A stretch of 64,000 bases of DNA, from assembly GCA_005223045.1 (NCBI GenBank), contig NJBM01000018.1, positions 1 to 64,000 of the forward strand, given 5' to 3'. This DNA comes from Planctomycetes bacterium B3_Pla (GTDB lineage Bacteria; Planctomycetota; Phycisphaerae; Sedimentisphaerales; Anaerobacaceae). The notes beneath the pieces are model-generated. The model was not told where the DNA came from and did no database searches. It worked only from the letters and a program-made list of their open reading frames with translations. The position numbers and the translations under genes are program-made. Numbering within the stretch: the first letter of the stretch is position 1; each line of letters opens with the position of its first letter. Below are positions 8,095 to 17,026 of the stretch, piece by piece.

Positions 8095-9321
8095 ATGGAA
8101 TTCAAAAACGATAAATTGGCGAACGGCCTGATTGTAATCGGCGAGGTCAACAAGTCCGCCAAATCGGCGGCGGTGGGTTTCTTTGTCAAAACCGGCTCAA
8201 GAGACGAGGTTCCGGGGATCAATGGCGTCTCGCATTACCTCGAACACATGCTGTTCAAAGGGACTGAAAAGCTCAGCGCGCTTGAAGTTAACGAGGCGTT
8301 CGACAGGACCGGGGCGCAGTTCAATGCCTTCACAAGCGAGGAAAACACCGTTTTCTATGCCGCCGTTCTCCCGGAGTATCTGGCTGAGGTCACGGAGCTA
8401 TGGTCGGAGCTGATGAGACCGGCCCTCAGGGATGAAGATTTCGATATCGAAAAGAACGTGATCAAAGAAGAGATTGCGATGTACAAGGACATGCCTAACT
8501 TCGACGTAATGGACAGATGCAGGGCCTTGCACTTCGACGGTCATCCCTGTGGAAACAGCGTTCTTGGAAGCGAGCAAAGCATCGACGGTCTGACGGCTCA
8601 GCAGATGCGGGACTATTTCTCAAGGCGTTATGCGCCGAATAACATGGTCCTTGCCTGCGCGGGCAATTTTGACTGGGACCGGATTTGTTCGATAGCGATC
8701 GATTCCTGCAGCAAGTGGCGGCAGCAGACCGTCGAAAGAAAGCTGGGCCACTGCGTTGGCAGCAAACGCAAGGATCGAGTTGAAAAAGCAAACCTGGTTC
8801 GCGAGCATATATGTCTGATGAGTGACGGCGTGTCCGCTCAGGATCCGACCAGATTTGCCGCTTCGCTTCTGGGCGCTATCGTCGGCGACGACGTCGGCTC
8901 GCGATTTTTCTGGGAGCTTGTTGACAAGGCGCTGGCCGAAGCTGCAACGATGTTGTACGGAGCTATGGACGGCACAGGAACGTTCTACAGTTACATCCGC
9001 TGCAGCGGCGAGAATGTGACGAAAGTGCTCGACACCGTCAACGGCATTTTCGACGATCTGGCCCGTGACGGCATAACACAACAAGAGTTGAGAACGGCCA
9101 AGAACAAGATACTGAGCGCTCTGGTCATCAAGAATGAGCTACCGATGGGCCGGTTGGTTGACCTGGGCTTTAACTGGACATATCTGGAGAAGCATCGCAC
9201 TATCGAAGACGATATCGCTGCGGTCAAGGCGGTTACGGCAGAAGACGTCAATGCGCTGATAGAGCAGCTTAAGCCGGGCGATTTCACACAACTTTCCGTG
9301 GGGCCTGCACTGAACAGTTGA
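8095..9321 (+). CDS. M16-family zinc peptidase, catalytic subunit
   Basis: A 408-residue M16 peptidase with the inverted zinc motif HYLEH at residues 47-51 and the distal Glu ligand at about 125-126 (VIKEEI). The segment that carries the Arg/Tyr substrate pair in the first subunit is altered here (FWELVDKALAEAATML), so each polypeptide supplies half of the active site. The gene begins 29 bp after its partner. Two-gene M16B heterodimers with this division of labour are known in bacteria; the substrate is not evident. Cytoplasmic by lack of a signal. Confidence 0.88.
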   Translation: MEFKNDKLANGLIVIGEVNKSAKSAAVGFFVKTGSRDEVPGINGVSHYLEHMLFKGTEKLSALEVNEAFDRTGAQFNAFTSEENTVFYAAVLPEYLAEVTELWSELMRPALRDEDFDIEKNVIKEEIAMYKDMPNFDVMDRCRALHFDGHPCGNSVLGSEQSIDGLTAQQMRDYFSRRYAPNNMVLACAGNFDWDRICSIAIDSCSKWRQQTVERKLGHCVGSKRKDRVEKANLVREHICLMSDGVSAQDPTRFAASLLGAIVGDDVGSRFFWELVDKALAEAATMLYGAMDGTGTFYSYIRCSGENVTKVLDTVNGIFDDLARDGITQQELRTAKNKILSALVIKNELPMGRLVDLGFNWTYLEKHRTIEDDIAAVKAVTAEDVNALIEQLKPGDFTQLSVGPALNS

Positions 9322-9340
9322 CACATAAGGAGGTAAAGGT

Positions 9341-11149
9341 ATGAGCAATCCAACACGAAGAGAATTTCCGAAGAGACATCGGGAAACAGACGTCCGGCTA
9401 ACTCGCCGGAGTTTTCTCAGGACAGCCGGTTTTACCGCCGCTTCAGCGGGCACGCTCTCTGCGTTGTCGTGCAGTGCCGGTGCGAACCAGACCGGAGTAT
9501 CCCGGAAGAAGCGCCCGAACGTCGTCCTGGTAATGACCGACGACCAGGGTTATGGCGACCTCGGCTGTCACGGCAACGACGTGATTGTGACACCCAACCT
9601 TGACAAGCTACACGCCCAAAGCGTTCGGCTGACCGATTTCCACGTGGATCCAACCTGTTCGCCCACGCGTTCGGCGCTGTTGACGGGGCACTACTCCACG
9701 CGGACCGGCGTATGGCACACAATTATGGGCCGGTCGCTGCTGGGCAAACATGAGACGACTGTGGCGGATATTTTCTCGGCGAGCGGTTACAAGACCGCAA
9801 TCTTCGGCAAATGGCACCTGGGCGATAATTATCCGTTCAGGCCCCAGGACCGCGGCTTCCAGGAGGTCTTGATTCACGGCGGAGGCGGCGTCGGACAAGG
9901 CCCCGACTACTGGGGCAACGACTACTTCGACGATACGTACTTTCATAACGGCAGTGAGAAAAAGTTCGAGGGCTACTGCACGGATATATGGTTCGACGGG
10001 GCCATGAAGTTCATCGAGACCAACAGGAACGAGCCGTTCTTCTGCTACATTCCAACCAACGCCCCGCACGGGCCTTATAACGTTGCCGACAAATACAGCA
10101 AGCCGTATCGAGATAAAGGCGTCCAGAAGAATCAGGCCAATTTCTACGGAATGATTACGAACATCGACGAGAATATGGGCCGGCTGATGCGGCGTCTCAA
10201 AGAGCTGGACCTGGAAGACAACACGATTTTGATCTTCATGACCGACAACGGCACTTCCGGAGGGCACACCGGAGGTATGCGGGGCAAGAAAGGCTCGGAG
10301 TATGAGGGCGGGCACCGCGTGCCGTTCTTTGTCCGGTGGCCCGCCGGCGGCCTAAAAGAGACCGACGACGTTGACCGGCTATCGGCACACGTTGACGTGC
10401 TGCCGACGCTGATCGAGTTGTGCGGTCTAAAGAAACCGCGGGGCCTGAAATTCGACGGCAAGAGTGTCGCGCCGTTACTCCGGGGCGAAGGCGGTAACTG
10501 GCGTGATCGAACGCTGTTAGTCCACTCCCAGCGGATCGAGTATCCCGAGAAATGGCGCAAGAGCGCGGTGATGACCCAGCAGTGGCGTCTGATAAACGGC
10601 AAAGAGCTTTACGATATCCAGGCCGATCCCGCCCAAAAGAACGATGTTGCCGACGCTAATCCAAAGGTCGTCAAGAAACTGCGCCGGTCTTACGAACGAT
10701 GGTGGACTGATCTGTCCAAGGGCTTTGACGACTACTGTGAAATCATTATCGGTTCGGACAAACAGAATCCCACCCGGCTGATGTCCCATGATTGGCACAC
10801 TTCGAGAGTACCCTGGAATCAGGGCGCGATCCGCAACGGGATGCAGGTCAATGGTTTCTGGGCGGTCGAAATCGAACGGGACGGAACATATCAATTCGAG
10901 CTGCGCCGCTGGCCAAAAGAAACGAATGCGTCGATCAACGGCGCCGTGCAAGGCGGCAAGGCAATCACAGCCACAGAGGCCAGGCTGACAATCGCAGACG
11001 TTGATTTGACCAGGCCGGTGTCGAGAGAGGCACATGTCGTGATATTCGAGGTCAAGCTCAAAGCCGGCAAGACCCGGTTGCAGACCTGGCTCTCGGATGA
11101 CAAAGGGACCTCGCGCGGGGCATATTATGTCTATGCGAAGCGCCTGTAG
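9341..11149 (+). CDS. Tat-exported Cys-type sulfatase (S1 family)
   Basis: A 602-residue sulfatase. The N-terminus carries a twin-arginine signal (TRRSFLRTAG around 21-30, then a hydrophobic stretch ending near the SCSAG region). The catalytic site is CSPTR with the Cys at residue 106, the target for conversion to formylglycine. Metal-binding MTDDQG (65-70), GKWHLGD (about 159-165) and HGPYN/GTSGGHTGG motifs complete the alkaline-phosphatase-fold core. Roughly the last 110 residues form an extra C-terminal, probably beta-rich domain. AAGGAGG precedes the ATG. It is followed 19 bp later by a second sulfatase. Probable role: desulfation of a polysaccharide outside the cytoplasm; substrate unknown. 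Confidence 0.9.
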   Translation: MSNPTRREFPKRHRETDVRLTRRSFLRTAGFTAASAGTLSALSCSAGANQTGVSRKKRPNVVLVMTDDQGYGDLGCHGNDVIVTPNLDKLHAQSVRLTDFHVDPTCSPTRSALLTGHYSTRTGVWHTIMGRSLLGKHETTVADIFSASGYKTAIFGKWHLGDNYPFRPQDRGFQEVLIHGGGGVGQGPDYWGNDYFDDTYFHNGSEKKFEGYCTDIWFDGAMKFIETNRNEPFFCYIPTNAPHGPYNVADKYSKPYRDKGVQKNQANFYGMITNIDENMGRLMRRLKELDLEDNTILIFMTDNGTSGGHTGGMRGKKGSEYEGGHRVPFFVRWPAGGLKETDDVDRLSAHVDVLPTLIELCGLKKPRGLKFDGKSVAPLLRGEGGNWRDRTLLVHSQRIEYPEKWRKSAVMTQQWRLINGKELYDIQADPAQKNDVADANPKVVKKLRRSYERWWTDLSKGFDDYCEIIIGSDKQNPTRLMSHDWHTSRVPWNQGAIRNGMQVNGFWAVEIERDGTYQFELRRWPKETNASINGAVQGGKAITATEARLTIADVDLTRPVSREAHVVIFEVKLKAGKTRLQTWLSDDKGTSRGAYYVYAKRL

Positions 11150-11168
11150 AGCAAGTAACAGGAGGAGC

Positions 11169-12701
11169 ATGAGCAGGCAAAGCAGAAGAGAATTCCTAAA
11201 GCTCACGGGACTTGCCGCCGGGGCCGTGGTGATGCCGTCTGTGGTGTTGGCCGGGCGTAAGGCTGCAAGCAGGCCCAACATACTCGTGATAATGTCCGAC
11301 GAGCACAATGCCGGTGTGACGGGCTACTACGGCAATGACATTGTCCAGACGGCGAATCTGGACGGTCTATGCCGACGCGGCATTGCTTTCGAGAGCTGCT
11401 ATTGCAACTCGCCGTTGTGCGTGCCGTCACGTCTTTCTTTCACCGCTGGCAAGTATGCTTCGCGTGTGAGTGCGTGGAGTAATAATTGCCGGCTTGAGAG
11501 CGACGATTATCCGTCCCTGCCTCGCATTATGAACGATGCAGGCTACGAATCGGTGCTGTGCGGCAAGATGCACTACGACCGGACGCGGCGATACGGCTTT
11601 AGAGAGATCGGCGGCAACATGAACAATGCGAGCAAGACCGGCAAAGGCTCGCGCCGCAAGGCCGACAATCTTAAATCTAAGGGCAAGCTCTCAGACCGCT
11701 TCGACCAATTTCATGCCGGCGACAAATCCAGCATCCTGAATCACGACAGGAAGGTGACAGACGCAACTGTGGAGTTTCTCGGCAATCGAAAGGCTTCGGA
11801 CAAGCCGTTTTTCCTTTTTGTCGGTTATCTCGCGCCGCACTTTCCGCTCATCGTGCCCCAAAAATACTGGGATCAGTACAAAGGCAAGGTTCCGATGCCG
11901 GAGATTCCCAGGGGGCACCTGGAATCTCAGCCGCGAAACTATAAGCATCTGCGCGTTGCCTTCAACATGGAAGATGTGCCGGATGAGATCGTGCTGAAGG
12001 GCCGGGAACTCTATTACGGCCTGACGCAGTGGCTGGATGAGCAAATCGGCAAAGTCCTTTGGTCTCTGGCCGACAGCGAAGTAGCAGACAATACGGTCGT
12101 GATCTATACTACCGACCACGGCGAGAACATGGGCGAGCACGGCCTGTGGTGGAAGAATTGTCTGTACGAGCACGCCGGCCGCGTGCCGCTGATTATCAGT
12201 TGGCCCGCGAGATGGAAAGGCGGGCAGTGGCGAAGGCAAGCCTGCTCGCTGGTCGATGTAGTCCAGACAATCGCCGAACTCGGAGGCGCCGACGTGCCCG
12301 AAGACTGGAACGGGGATTCGATGCTCGAATGGCTCGACGAATCCTGGGCCAGATGGAGAGACCTTGCTGTGAGTGAATACTACGGGCATAATGTCGCATC
12401 CGGCTCTGCAATGATTCGAAAAGGCCCATATAAGTACATTTATCACACGCCGGCAGACGCAGACCACCCGGCCGAGAGAGAGCTTTATGATCTGCTGTCG
12501 GACCCGGGTGAATTCGACAATCTTGCCGGCCGGAGCCGTTACAGCAAACGTCTGAGTGCGATGCACGCGGCCCTCGTCGAGGAAATCGGCGAGGATCCGG
12601 ATGCGACCGAGCGGCGCTGCCGGGCAGATTACGCCCGTGGATACCCTCGAAGCGACAAGAAAAAGAAAGATAAACCAGAATGGTCGCAAACAGAACGATG
12701 A
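11169..12701 (+). CDS. Tat-exported Cys-type sulfatase, choline-sulfatase-like
   Basis: A 510-residue sulfatase starting at ATG 11169, directly behind GGAGGAG; this removes 24 doubtful upstream codons that overlap the previous gene. The Tat signal is SRREFLKLTG at about 5-14. The active-site motif is CVPSR with Cys at 84, inside the SPLCVPSRLSF context seen in choline-sulfatase-like S1 members. Other core motifs are IMSDEHN (41-47), CGKMHYD and TTDHGENMGEHGLW. It differs clearly from the upstream sulfatase, so the two probably act on different sulfate esters of the same material. Confidence 0.88.
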   Translation: MSRQSRREFLKLTGLAAGAVVMPSVVLAGRKAASRPNILVIMSDEHNAGVTGYYGNDIVQTANLDGLCRRGIAFESCYCNSPLCVPSRLSFTAGKYASRVSAWSNNCRLESDDYPSLPRIMNDAGYESVLCGKMHYDRTRRYGFREIGGNMNNASKTGKGSRRKADNLKSKGKLSDRFDQFHAGDKSSILNHDRKVTDATVEFLGNRKASDKPFFLFVGYLAPHFPLIVPQKYWDQYKGKVPMPEIPRGHLESQPRNYKHLRVAFNMEDVPDEIVLKGRELYYGLTQWLDEQIGKVLWSLADSEVADNTVVIYTTDHGENMGEHGLWWKNCLYEHAGRVPLIISWPARWKGGQWRRQACSLVDVVQTIAELGGADVPEDWNGDSMLEWLDESWARWRDLAVSEYYGHNVASGSAMIRKGPYKYIYHTPADADHPAERELYDLLSDPGEFDNLAGRSRYSKRLSAMHAALVEEIGEDPDATERRCRADYARGYPRSDKKKKDKPEWSQTER

Positions 12702-12759
12702 TAATGGACGGGAGCAATCGTCGAAAAACGTAGCTTCACTCCCGGCCGGTAAGGATGCA

Positions 12760-13026
12760 ATGCAACAGAACAATGAAATACCGCAGTTCGACTTAGCCGA
12801 ACAGATCATGGCCGAGCAGAGAAAAAATGCTTCGGTAAGAAGAAAAGGTCCCGCCAAAAGAGTCGGTGCGCCAAACCAAAAGCGAAAAGTTGAGCCTCTC
12901 GGCCACACAATTAAGCCGCAACCTGCTTTGCCGGAGCAGGAGCAAATCATTGCAGAGATCGTGGCAAGGGACATTAAGAAGCTGTGCAAAGGCAACGCTC
13001 GAAGTCCCCGGACATCAGGATTTTAA
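12760..13026 (+). CDS. Small conserved-looking hypothetical protein
   Basis: An 88-residue protein starting MQQNNEIPQFDLAEQIM. It has a basic middle (KNASVRRKGPAKR, NQKRKVE) and a C-terminal helix EQIIAEIVARDIKKLC. No known domain or signal peptide. It lies between the second sulfatase and the PQQ propeller, 4 bp before the latter, so it is part of the operon. The FDLAEQIMAEQR and IIAEIVARDI segments resemble small planctomycete proteins I recall without a name. The start could be a non-ATG codon further upstream, since the frame stays open. Confidence 0.5.
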   Translation: MQQNNEIPQFDLAEQIMAEQRKNASVRRKGPAKRVGAPNQKRKVEPLGHTIKPQPALPEQEQIIAEIVARDIKKLCKGNARSPRTSGF

Positions 13027-13030
13027 GACT

Positions 13031-14554
13031 ATGAATATGTATTCAAAACATGATGGTTCAAGAACCGGTCCTCGGTGTTTGCATTCAGGATTCCTGCTCG
13101 TTGCTCTAATTGGCTCGCTCCATGCGGCAGTTCCGGAGAATTCCGCTCTGCCGGATGCTTTCCGCGCCGAAGATCTGCTGTGGGAGATACAACTGGGGAC
13201 CCATCAATACACGATCCCTCGGATCGACGACGGGCGGATATTCATTGGCATCAATGACAGGGATTTGGATCATCCGGCATTGCACCGCACGGGCGGCGGG
13301 ATTGTAATGTGCCTGGAGCAGGCTACAGGCAAAATGATCTGGCAACTGGTAATTCCGCGATATATGGAAGGGGCAAACGCGCCGTTTCATTTCAATCACT
13401 GGCAGTGCGGCGTCTGTTCGAGGCCGGCGCTCGACGGCAAGCGATTGTATATCGTCGGCCCTCGCGGCGACGTGCTCTGTCTGGATCGCAACGGCCAGGC
13501 CGACGGCAATGACGGGCCGTTCAAAAAGGAAATCGAGTATATGGGCGTTCGGCAGAATCCCGACTACCGGCTCACCCGGACGGACGGAGACATCATCTGG
13601 CGGTTTGACATGATTAAAGAGTCGTCGATCGTGCCGCACGATGTTTGCGGCAGCACCCCCCTGCTGCACGGTGATTATCTGTACGTATGTACCTCCAACG
13701 GTCAGGACGACAAGCACAAGTTCGTTGTCAATCCGTCGGCTCCCAGCCTGATCGTGCTGGACAAACAGACCGGCCGGCTGTCGGCAACCGACGGTGAACT
13801 GATCGGCAAGCGAATGTTTCACGGGCACTGGTCGTCCCCCATAGCGGCCAAAATCGACGGGCAAGAGATGATTCTCTTCGGCGGCGGCGACGGCGTGCTA
13901 TACGCCTTTGAACCACTCAAGTCGGCGACCGGCAGTGACAAGGCGGGAATTCTGAAGAAGATTTGGCAGCATGATTGTAATCCTGTCGATTATCGACGGC
14001 GGGACGGGCAGGATATTCCCTACGGCGGCTGGAAGAGCAAAAGCCCCGACGGGCCAAGTGAGATTATTGCCACGCCGGTTGTTCATAACAATCGCGTTTA
14101 TGTAGCCATAGGCCAGAGTCCTATCCACGGTCCGGGCCAGGGCATACTTTCATGTATCGACGGCGCAACCGGTCGGAAAATCTGGGAGTCCCGCCGGGTC
14201 GGTCGCAGCCTCTCCGACGTGGCGATACATGATGGATTACTGTACATCTCGGATTTCACCGGCCGACTGCATTGCTTCGACGCAGGCACGGGGGACCATT
14301 GCTGGCAGCATGAATTAGGCGCCGGTGTGTGGTGTGCCTCCCCGGTGGTGGCAGACGGCAAGGTGTATATCAGCACCGAACGAAATCGCCTCTGGGTCTT
14401 TCGAGCCGACCGGAAAAAGCAGGTATTGTCCGAGTGTCGCGTCACGTCGATGGCTATTACTCCCGTTATTGAAGATGGGATATTCTATCTGCCGACGCAG
14501 AGACGGCTCTTTGCCCTGGCGATGAAATCCGGTCCGTCCCAAGCGGGCAATTAG
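13031..14554 (+). CDS. Exported PQQ-like beta-propeller protein
   Basis: A 507-residue protein with an N-terminal hydrophobic signal (LHSGFLLVALIGSLHAA). Repeated propeller blades follow, recognisable by strands such as GKRLYIVGPRGDVLCLD, GTGDHCWQHELG, DGKVYISTERNRLWVF and IFYLPTQRRLFAL. The repeated G..Y....G.L.C.D pattern is typical of PQQ-binding-like (pyrrolo-quinoline quinone) repeats, which in planctomycetes are often structural rather than true quinoprotein dehydrogenases; no catalytic motif was seen. It is the last gene of the M16/sulfatase run. Its stop codon overlaps that of the convergent DUF819 gene by 4 bp. Confidence 0.8.
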   Translation: MNMYSKHDGSRTGPRCLHSGFLLVALIGSLHAAVPENSALPDAFRAEDLLWEIQLGTHQYTIPRIDDGRIFIGINDRDLDHPALHRTGGGIVMCLEQATGKMIWQLVIPRYMEGANAPFHFNHWQCGVCSRPALDGKRLYIVGPRGDVLCLDRNGQADGNDGPFKKEIEYMGVRQNPDYRLTRTDGDIIWRFDMIKESSIVPHDVCGSTPLLHGDYLYVCTSNGQDDKHKFVVNPSAPSLIVLDKQTGRLSATDGELIGKRMFHGHWSSPIAAKIDGQEMILFGGGDGVLYAFEPLKSATGSDKAGILKKIWQHDCNPVDYRRRDGQDIPYGGWKSKSPDGPSEIIATPVVHNNRVYVAIGQSPIHGPGQGILSCIDGATGRKIWESRRVGRSLSDVAIHDGLLYISDFTGRLHCFDAGTGDHCWQHELGAGVWCASPVVADGKVYISTERNRLWVFRADRKKQVLSECRVTSMAITPVIEDGIFYLPTQRRLFALAMKSGPSQAGN

Positions 14555-15723
14555 CCGCTCAACCTGGAGCACAACCAGGCAGCGAGCAGCGCTCCGTAGT
14601 TTCCGATCGCGTATCCCATTAGGGCCATCAGGATGCTCACCGGCACCAACTTTTCATTGTGATGGGAGGCTACCACCGGGGCGCTTGCGGCCCCGCCGAT
14701 GTTCGCGGCGCTGGCAATTGCAGTTGAATGCACGTCCACTCTCAACAGGTACGCCCCGATCACGCAAAAAGCTCCGTGTATGATTATCCATACATAACAT
14801 GCCAAAATGAACCATGCGGCAGAAGCAGTAAGTCCCGAGACGTCGGCCTTCGCTCCCATATTGGCAACAAAGATGTACACGAGAGCCATTGCGAATTCGT
14901 GGCTCGCGGGGATGTGTCTCGCCGGGGTCAGTGAAAGTAGAATACCCATTGTCGTAATCAACAGAATCTTCCAGCTTGAGGCGGTCAGAACCGGCCCAAT
15001 CTCGGGAAGTTTGCCTGATATGGCTTCCGCAGCCCAGGTGCAGGCAAAACCGAGCACCAGAAGATAGAGAAAATGCCTCATCTTGACAGTTTGCCGCCGG
15101 TCTTCGGTTTCGGCTTGCACGTTTTCAAGCATCCGGATTCGCTCATCGTCCACTCGCACGAAACGATTAAACGCTTTGGCAAAGTTCTTCGATCCCAGCA
15201 GAATCGGCAGCCATATAATATAGACGAGATTGTCTCCAAGAACTGCCAGGCCGAATCCTTCTCCGCTTGTCTCAAGCCCTTCGGTTACAGCCGCCATGTT
15301 CCCTGTGCCGCCGATCCAGCTACCTGCGAGCGAGCCAAAGGCCTTCCACATATCCTCAGGCAGTTTGTTCTTCACGAGCAAATACGCGATGGGCGCGCCA
15401 AGCACCACGCCGGCGGTGCCGAACAGCATTACGAATATCCCCCGGCCCATCATTCTGACTGTCGATGCGATATCGACCTTCAGCAGCATTATGACCAGAA
15501 ACATCGGCAGCACGGTCGAACTTAGCCAATCGTACACTTCCGAGGTGTTGCTCAGCACGCCGGTATTCGACATTACTGCCGGCAGAGCGTATATGAAGAT
15601 CAACGGCGGAAAGTAATTGAAGAGCTTCCACTTCGAGCGTTCTTCGAGCCAGAAGAAGAACGCCCCGACGCCGCAAAGGACCATCAAGATTCCTGCCGGG
15701 CTGGATACATAAGATTCATCCAT
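14551..15723 (-). CDS. DUF819 family integral membrane protein
   Basis: A 390-residue polytopic membrane protein with about ten hydrophobic segments. Recognisable pieces of the DUF819 family are the early PAVMSNTGVL, SLAGSWIGGTGNMAAV with its Gly-rich turn, and the late ANIGGAASAPVVA. The family resembles small-solute permeases (YjcL-like), but no substrate is established. The gene converges on the PQQ propeller with overlapping stop codons. Its upstream region holds a dispersed palindromic repeat rather than another gene. Confidence 0.85.
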   Translation of the reverse strand: MDESYVSSPAGILMVLCGVGAFFFWLEERSKWKLFNYFPPLIFIYALPAVMSNTGVLSNTSEVYDWLSSTVLPMFLVIMLLKVDIASTVRMMGRGIFVMLFGTAGVVLGAPIAYLLVKNKLPEDMWKAFGSLAGSWIGGTGNMAAVTEGLETSGEGFGLAVLGDNLVYIIWLPILLGSKNFAKAFNRFVRVDDERIRMLENVQAETEDRRQTVKMRHFLYLLVLGFACTWAAEAISGKLPEIGPVLTASSWKILLITTMGILLSLTPARHIPASHEFAMALVYIFVANMGAKADVSGLTASAAWFILACYVWIIIHGAFCVIGAYLLRVDVHSTAIASAANIGGAASAPVVASHHNEKLVPVSILMALMGYAIGNYGALLAAWLCSRLSG

Positions 15724-16049
15724 GAGTTTCGTGCATTCCTAATTAGTTGTCAGATTTGGCGTTAATATAGCATGTTATTGCCTCGTAGTGAATCCCGCAT
15801 TGCTGGACAAACTCAGAAAAGAAGGCGCGATAGTTTTGTTATTCCCTCACAATTGGTGCGATTCATCGCACCCTACCGCTTTCGCTTCGCAAGGCAGTCC
15901 TCGATTTTGCCCAGGATTGGCTTCATGTGCGGATGTCATTTCGACCGGAGTGAGCGCAGCGAACGTAGTGGAGAAATCTATTCAAAGCAGATTTCTCGAC
16001 TTTGTCCCGATTTTGATCGGGACTCCGCTCGAAATGACGTCCGTCCGAA
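15724..16049. other. Gene-free region with dispersed repeat
   Basis: This 326-bp stretch contains the DUF819 leader and the nested palindromic repeat (15934-16040). No credible gene was seen on either strand; the short plus-strand frames here match nothing I recognise. Confidence 0.6.
15934..16040. repeat. Nested palindromic dispersed repeat
   Basis: The outer arms are GTCATTTCGACCGGAG (15935-15950) and CTCCGCTCGAAATGAC (16023-16038). Inside are GAGAAATC (15971-15978) with GATTTCTC (15990-15997), and a third hairpin CCCGAT/ATCGGG around 16006-16021. Elements of this GTCATTTCGACCGGAG...GAGAAATC type are, as I recall, dispersed in many bacterial genomes. A degenerate half-copy in inverse orientation lies at 613-653. 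It sits in the gap between DUF819 and the GH130 gene. Confidence 0.75.
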
Positions 16050-16988
16050 TTACAGCGCGGGACGGGAGTCGGTCAGGCAGAGTTCTACGAGTTCGTCGAT
16101 TACGGCTGTGCCGGCGCACATTACTTTGTCGGCTCCGCCCCAGTATAGCTTTAACGTGCCGTCTTCTTCGGGGATGGCGCCGCATGTGAAGACTACGTTG
16201 TGTACGTAGCCGGTGATTTCCCATTCGTCTTCGGGCTGGAGTATCCAGCGGTCGCCCACGCCGAGGATTTGTGCGGGGTCGTCGAGCTTGTGCAGGGCGG
16301 CACCGAGGCGGTACACGTGGCCGTCCATTGTCGGAAATACGCCGTGGTAGATGCTAAGCCAGCCCTTGTCGGTGCGGATCGGCGGGGCGCCGGGGCCGAT
16401 CTTCGTCTCGTCCCAGTGGTACGGCACGGGCTTCATTACCAGTCTCGAATCGCCCCAGTGCCGCAGGTCGGGCGAGTAGCTTATCCAGATCGACCAGGGG
16501 CTGATGTCCGAATGAGGTCTGTCAAGTTTAACGTACCGGCCGTCGATCTTTTCGGGGAAGAGCACAGTGTTGCGGTAGTCGGCCTGCGTGATAAAGGCCA
16601 CTCTCTCGACCGATTCGAAATCGTGTGTTTTTGCCAAGCCGATTCGGACGCCGTGCGGCGAATATGCACTGTAGGTTATGTAGTATGCGCCTTCGAGGCA
16701 AGTAATGCGCGGATCCTCGACGCCGAAGGCTTCATACTCGCTGAATACAGGCTCTTTGCCCGGCGTCATGAAAGGTTCGGGTCGGGACTTGAAATTGAAG
16801 CCGTCGTCGCTTTCGGCCAGGCCGATTATAGACCTGCCGGTATCGAGGTGCGAACGAAACAGCATCATATACCTGCCGTCGAACTTCGTGACGCCTGCAT
16901 TATGCACTGTCTGAACAGGATAAGGAATATCGTCCTTTGTCAGGATGGGATTATTCTCGTGCCGAACTACCAGTTTCTCTCTTGTCAT
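16050..16988 (-). CDS. GH130 family glycoside phosphorylase (beta-mannoside type)
   Basis: A 312-residue five-bladed-propeller glycoside hydrolase/phosphorylase of family GH130. Diagnostic pieces are NPILTKDDIPYPVQTVHNAGV at the N-terminus, IGLAESDDGFNF, the central GVEDPRIT and a late YHGVFP. GH130 enzymes phosphorolyse or hydrolyse beta-mannosides in the cytoplasm or periplasm; no signal peptide is seen. The start was chosen at MTREKL (16988) because the family begins there and the longer frame overlaps the RelE-like toxin. It follows a glycosyltransferase and a nucleotide-sugar dehydrogenase on the same strand. Confidence 0.85.
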   Translation of the reverse strand: MTREKLVVRHENNPILTKDDIPYPVQTVHNAGVTKFDGRYMMLFRSHLDTGRSIIGLAESDDGFNFKSRPEPFMTPGKEPVFSEYEAFGVEDPRITCLEGAYYITYSAYSPHGVRIGLAKTHDFESVERVAFITQADYRNTVLFPEKIDGRYVKLDRPHSDISPWSIWISYSPDLRHWGDSRLVMKPVPYHWDETKIGPGAPPIRTDKGWLSIYHGVFPTMDGHVYRLGAALHKLDDPAQILGVGDRWILQPEDEWEITGYVHNVVFTCGAIPEEDGTLKLYWGGADKVMCAGTAVIDELVELCLTDSRPAL

Positions 16989-17026
16989 TCGAATTTCCGT
17001 ATAACGCTTGACGGCAGGATGTGACG

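Noticed and set aside
11691..12995. 434-codon minus-strand frame
   Set aside because: Shadow of the second sulfatase and the small gene after it; long only because of the codon pattern of the real genes.
16200..17024. 274-codon plus-strand frame
   Set aside because: It is the antisense shadow of the GH130 gene, which has clear family motifs; the plus-strand translation has none.
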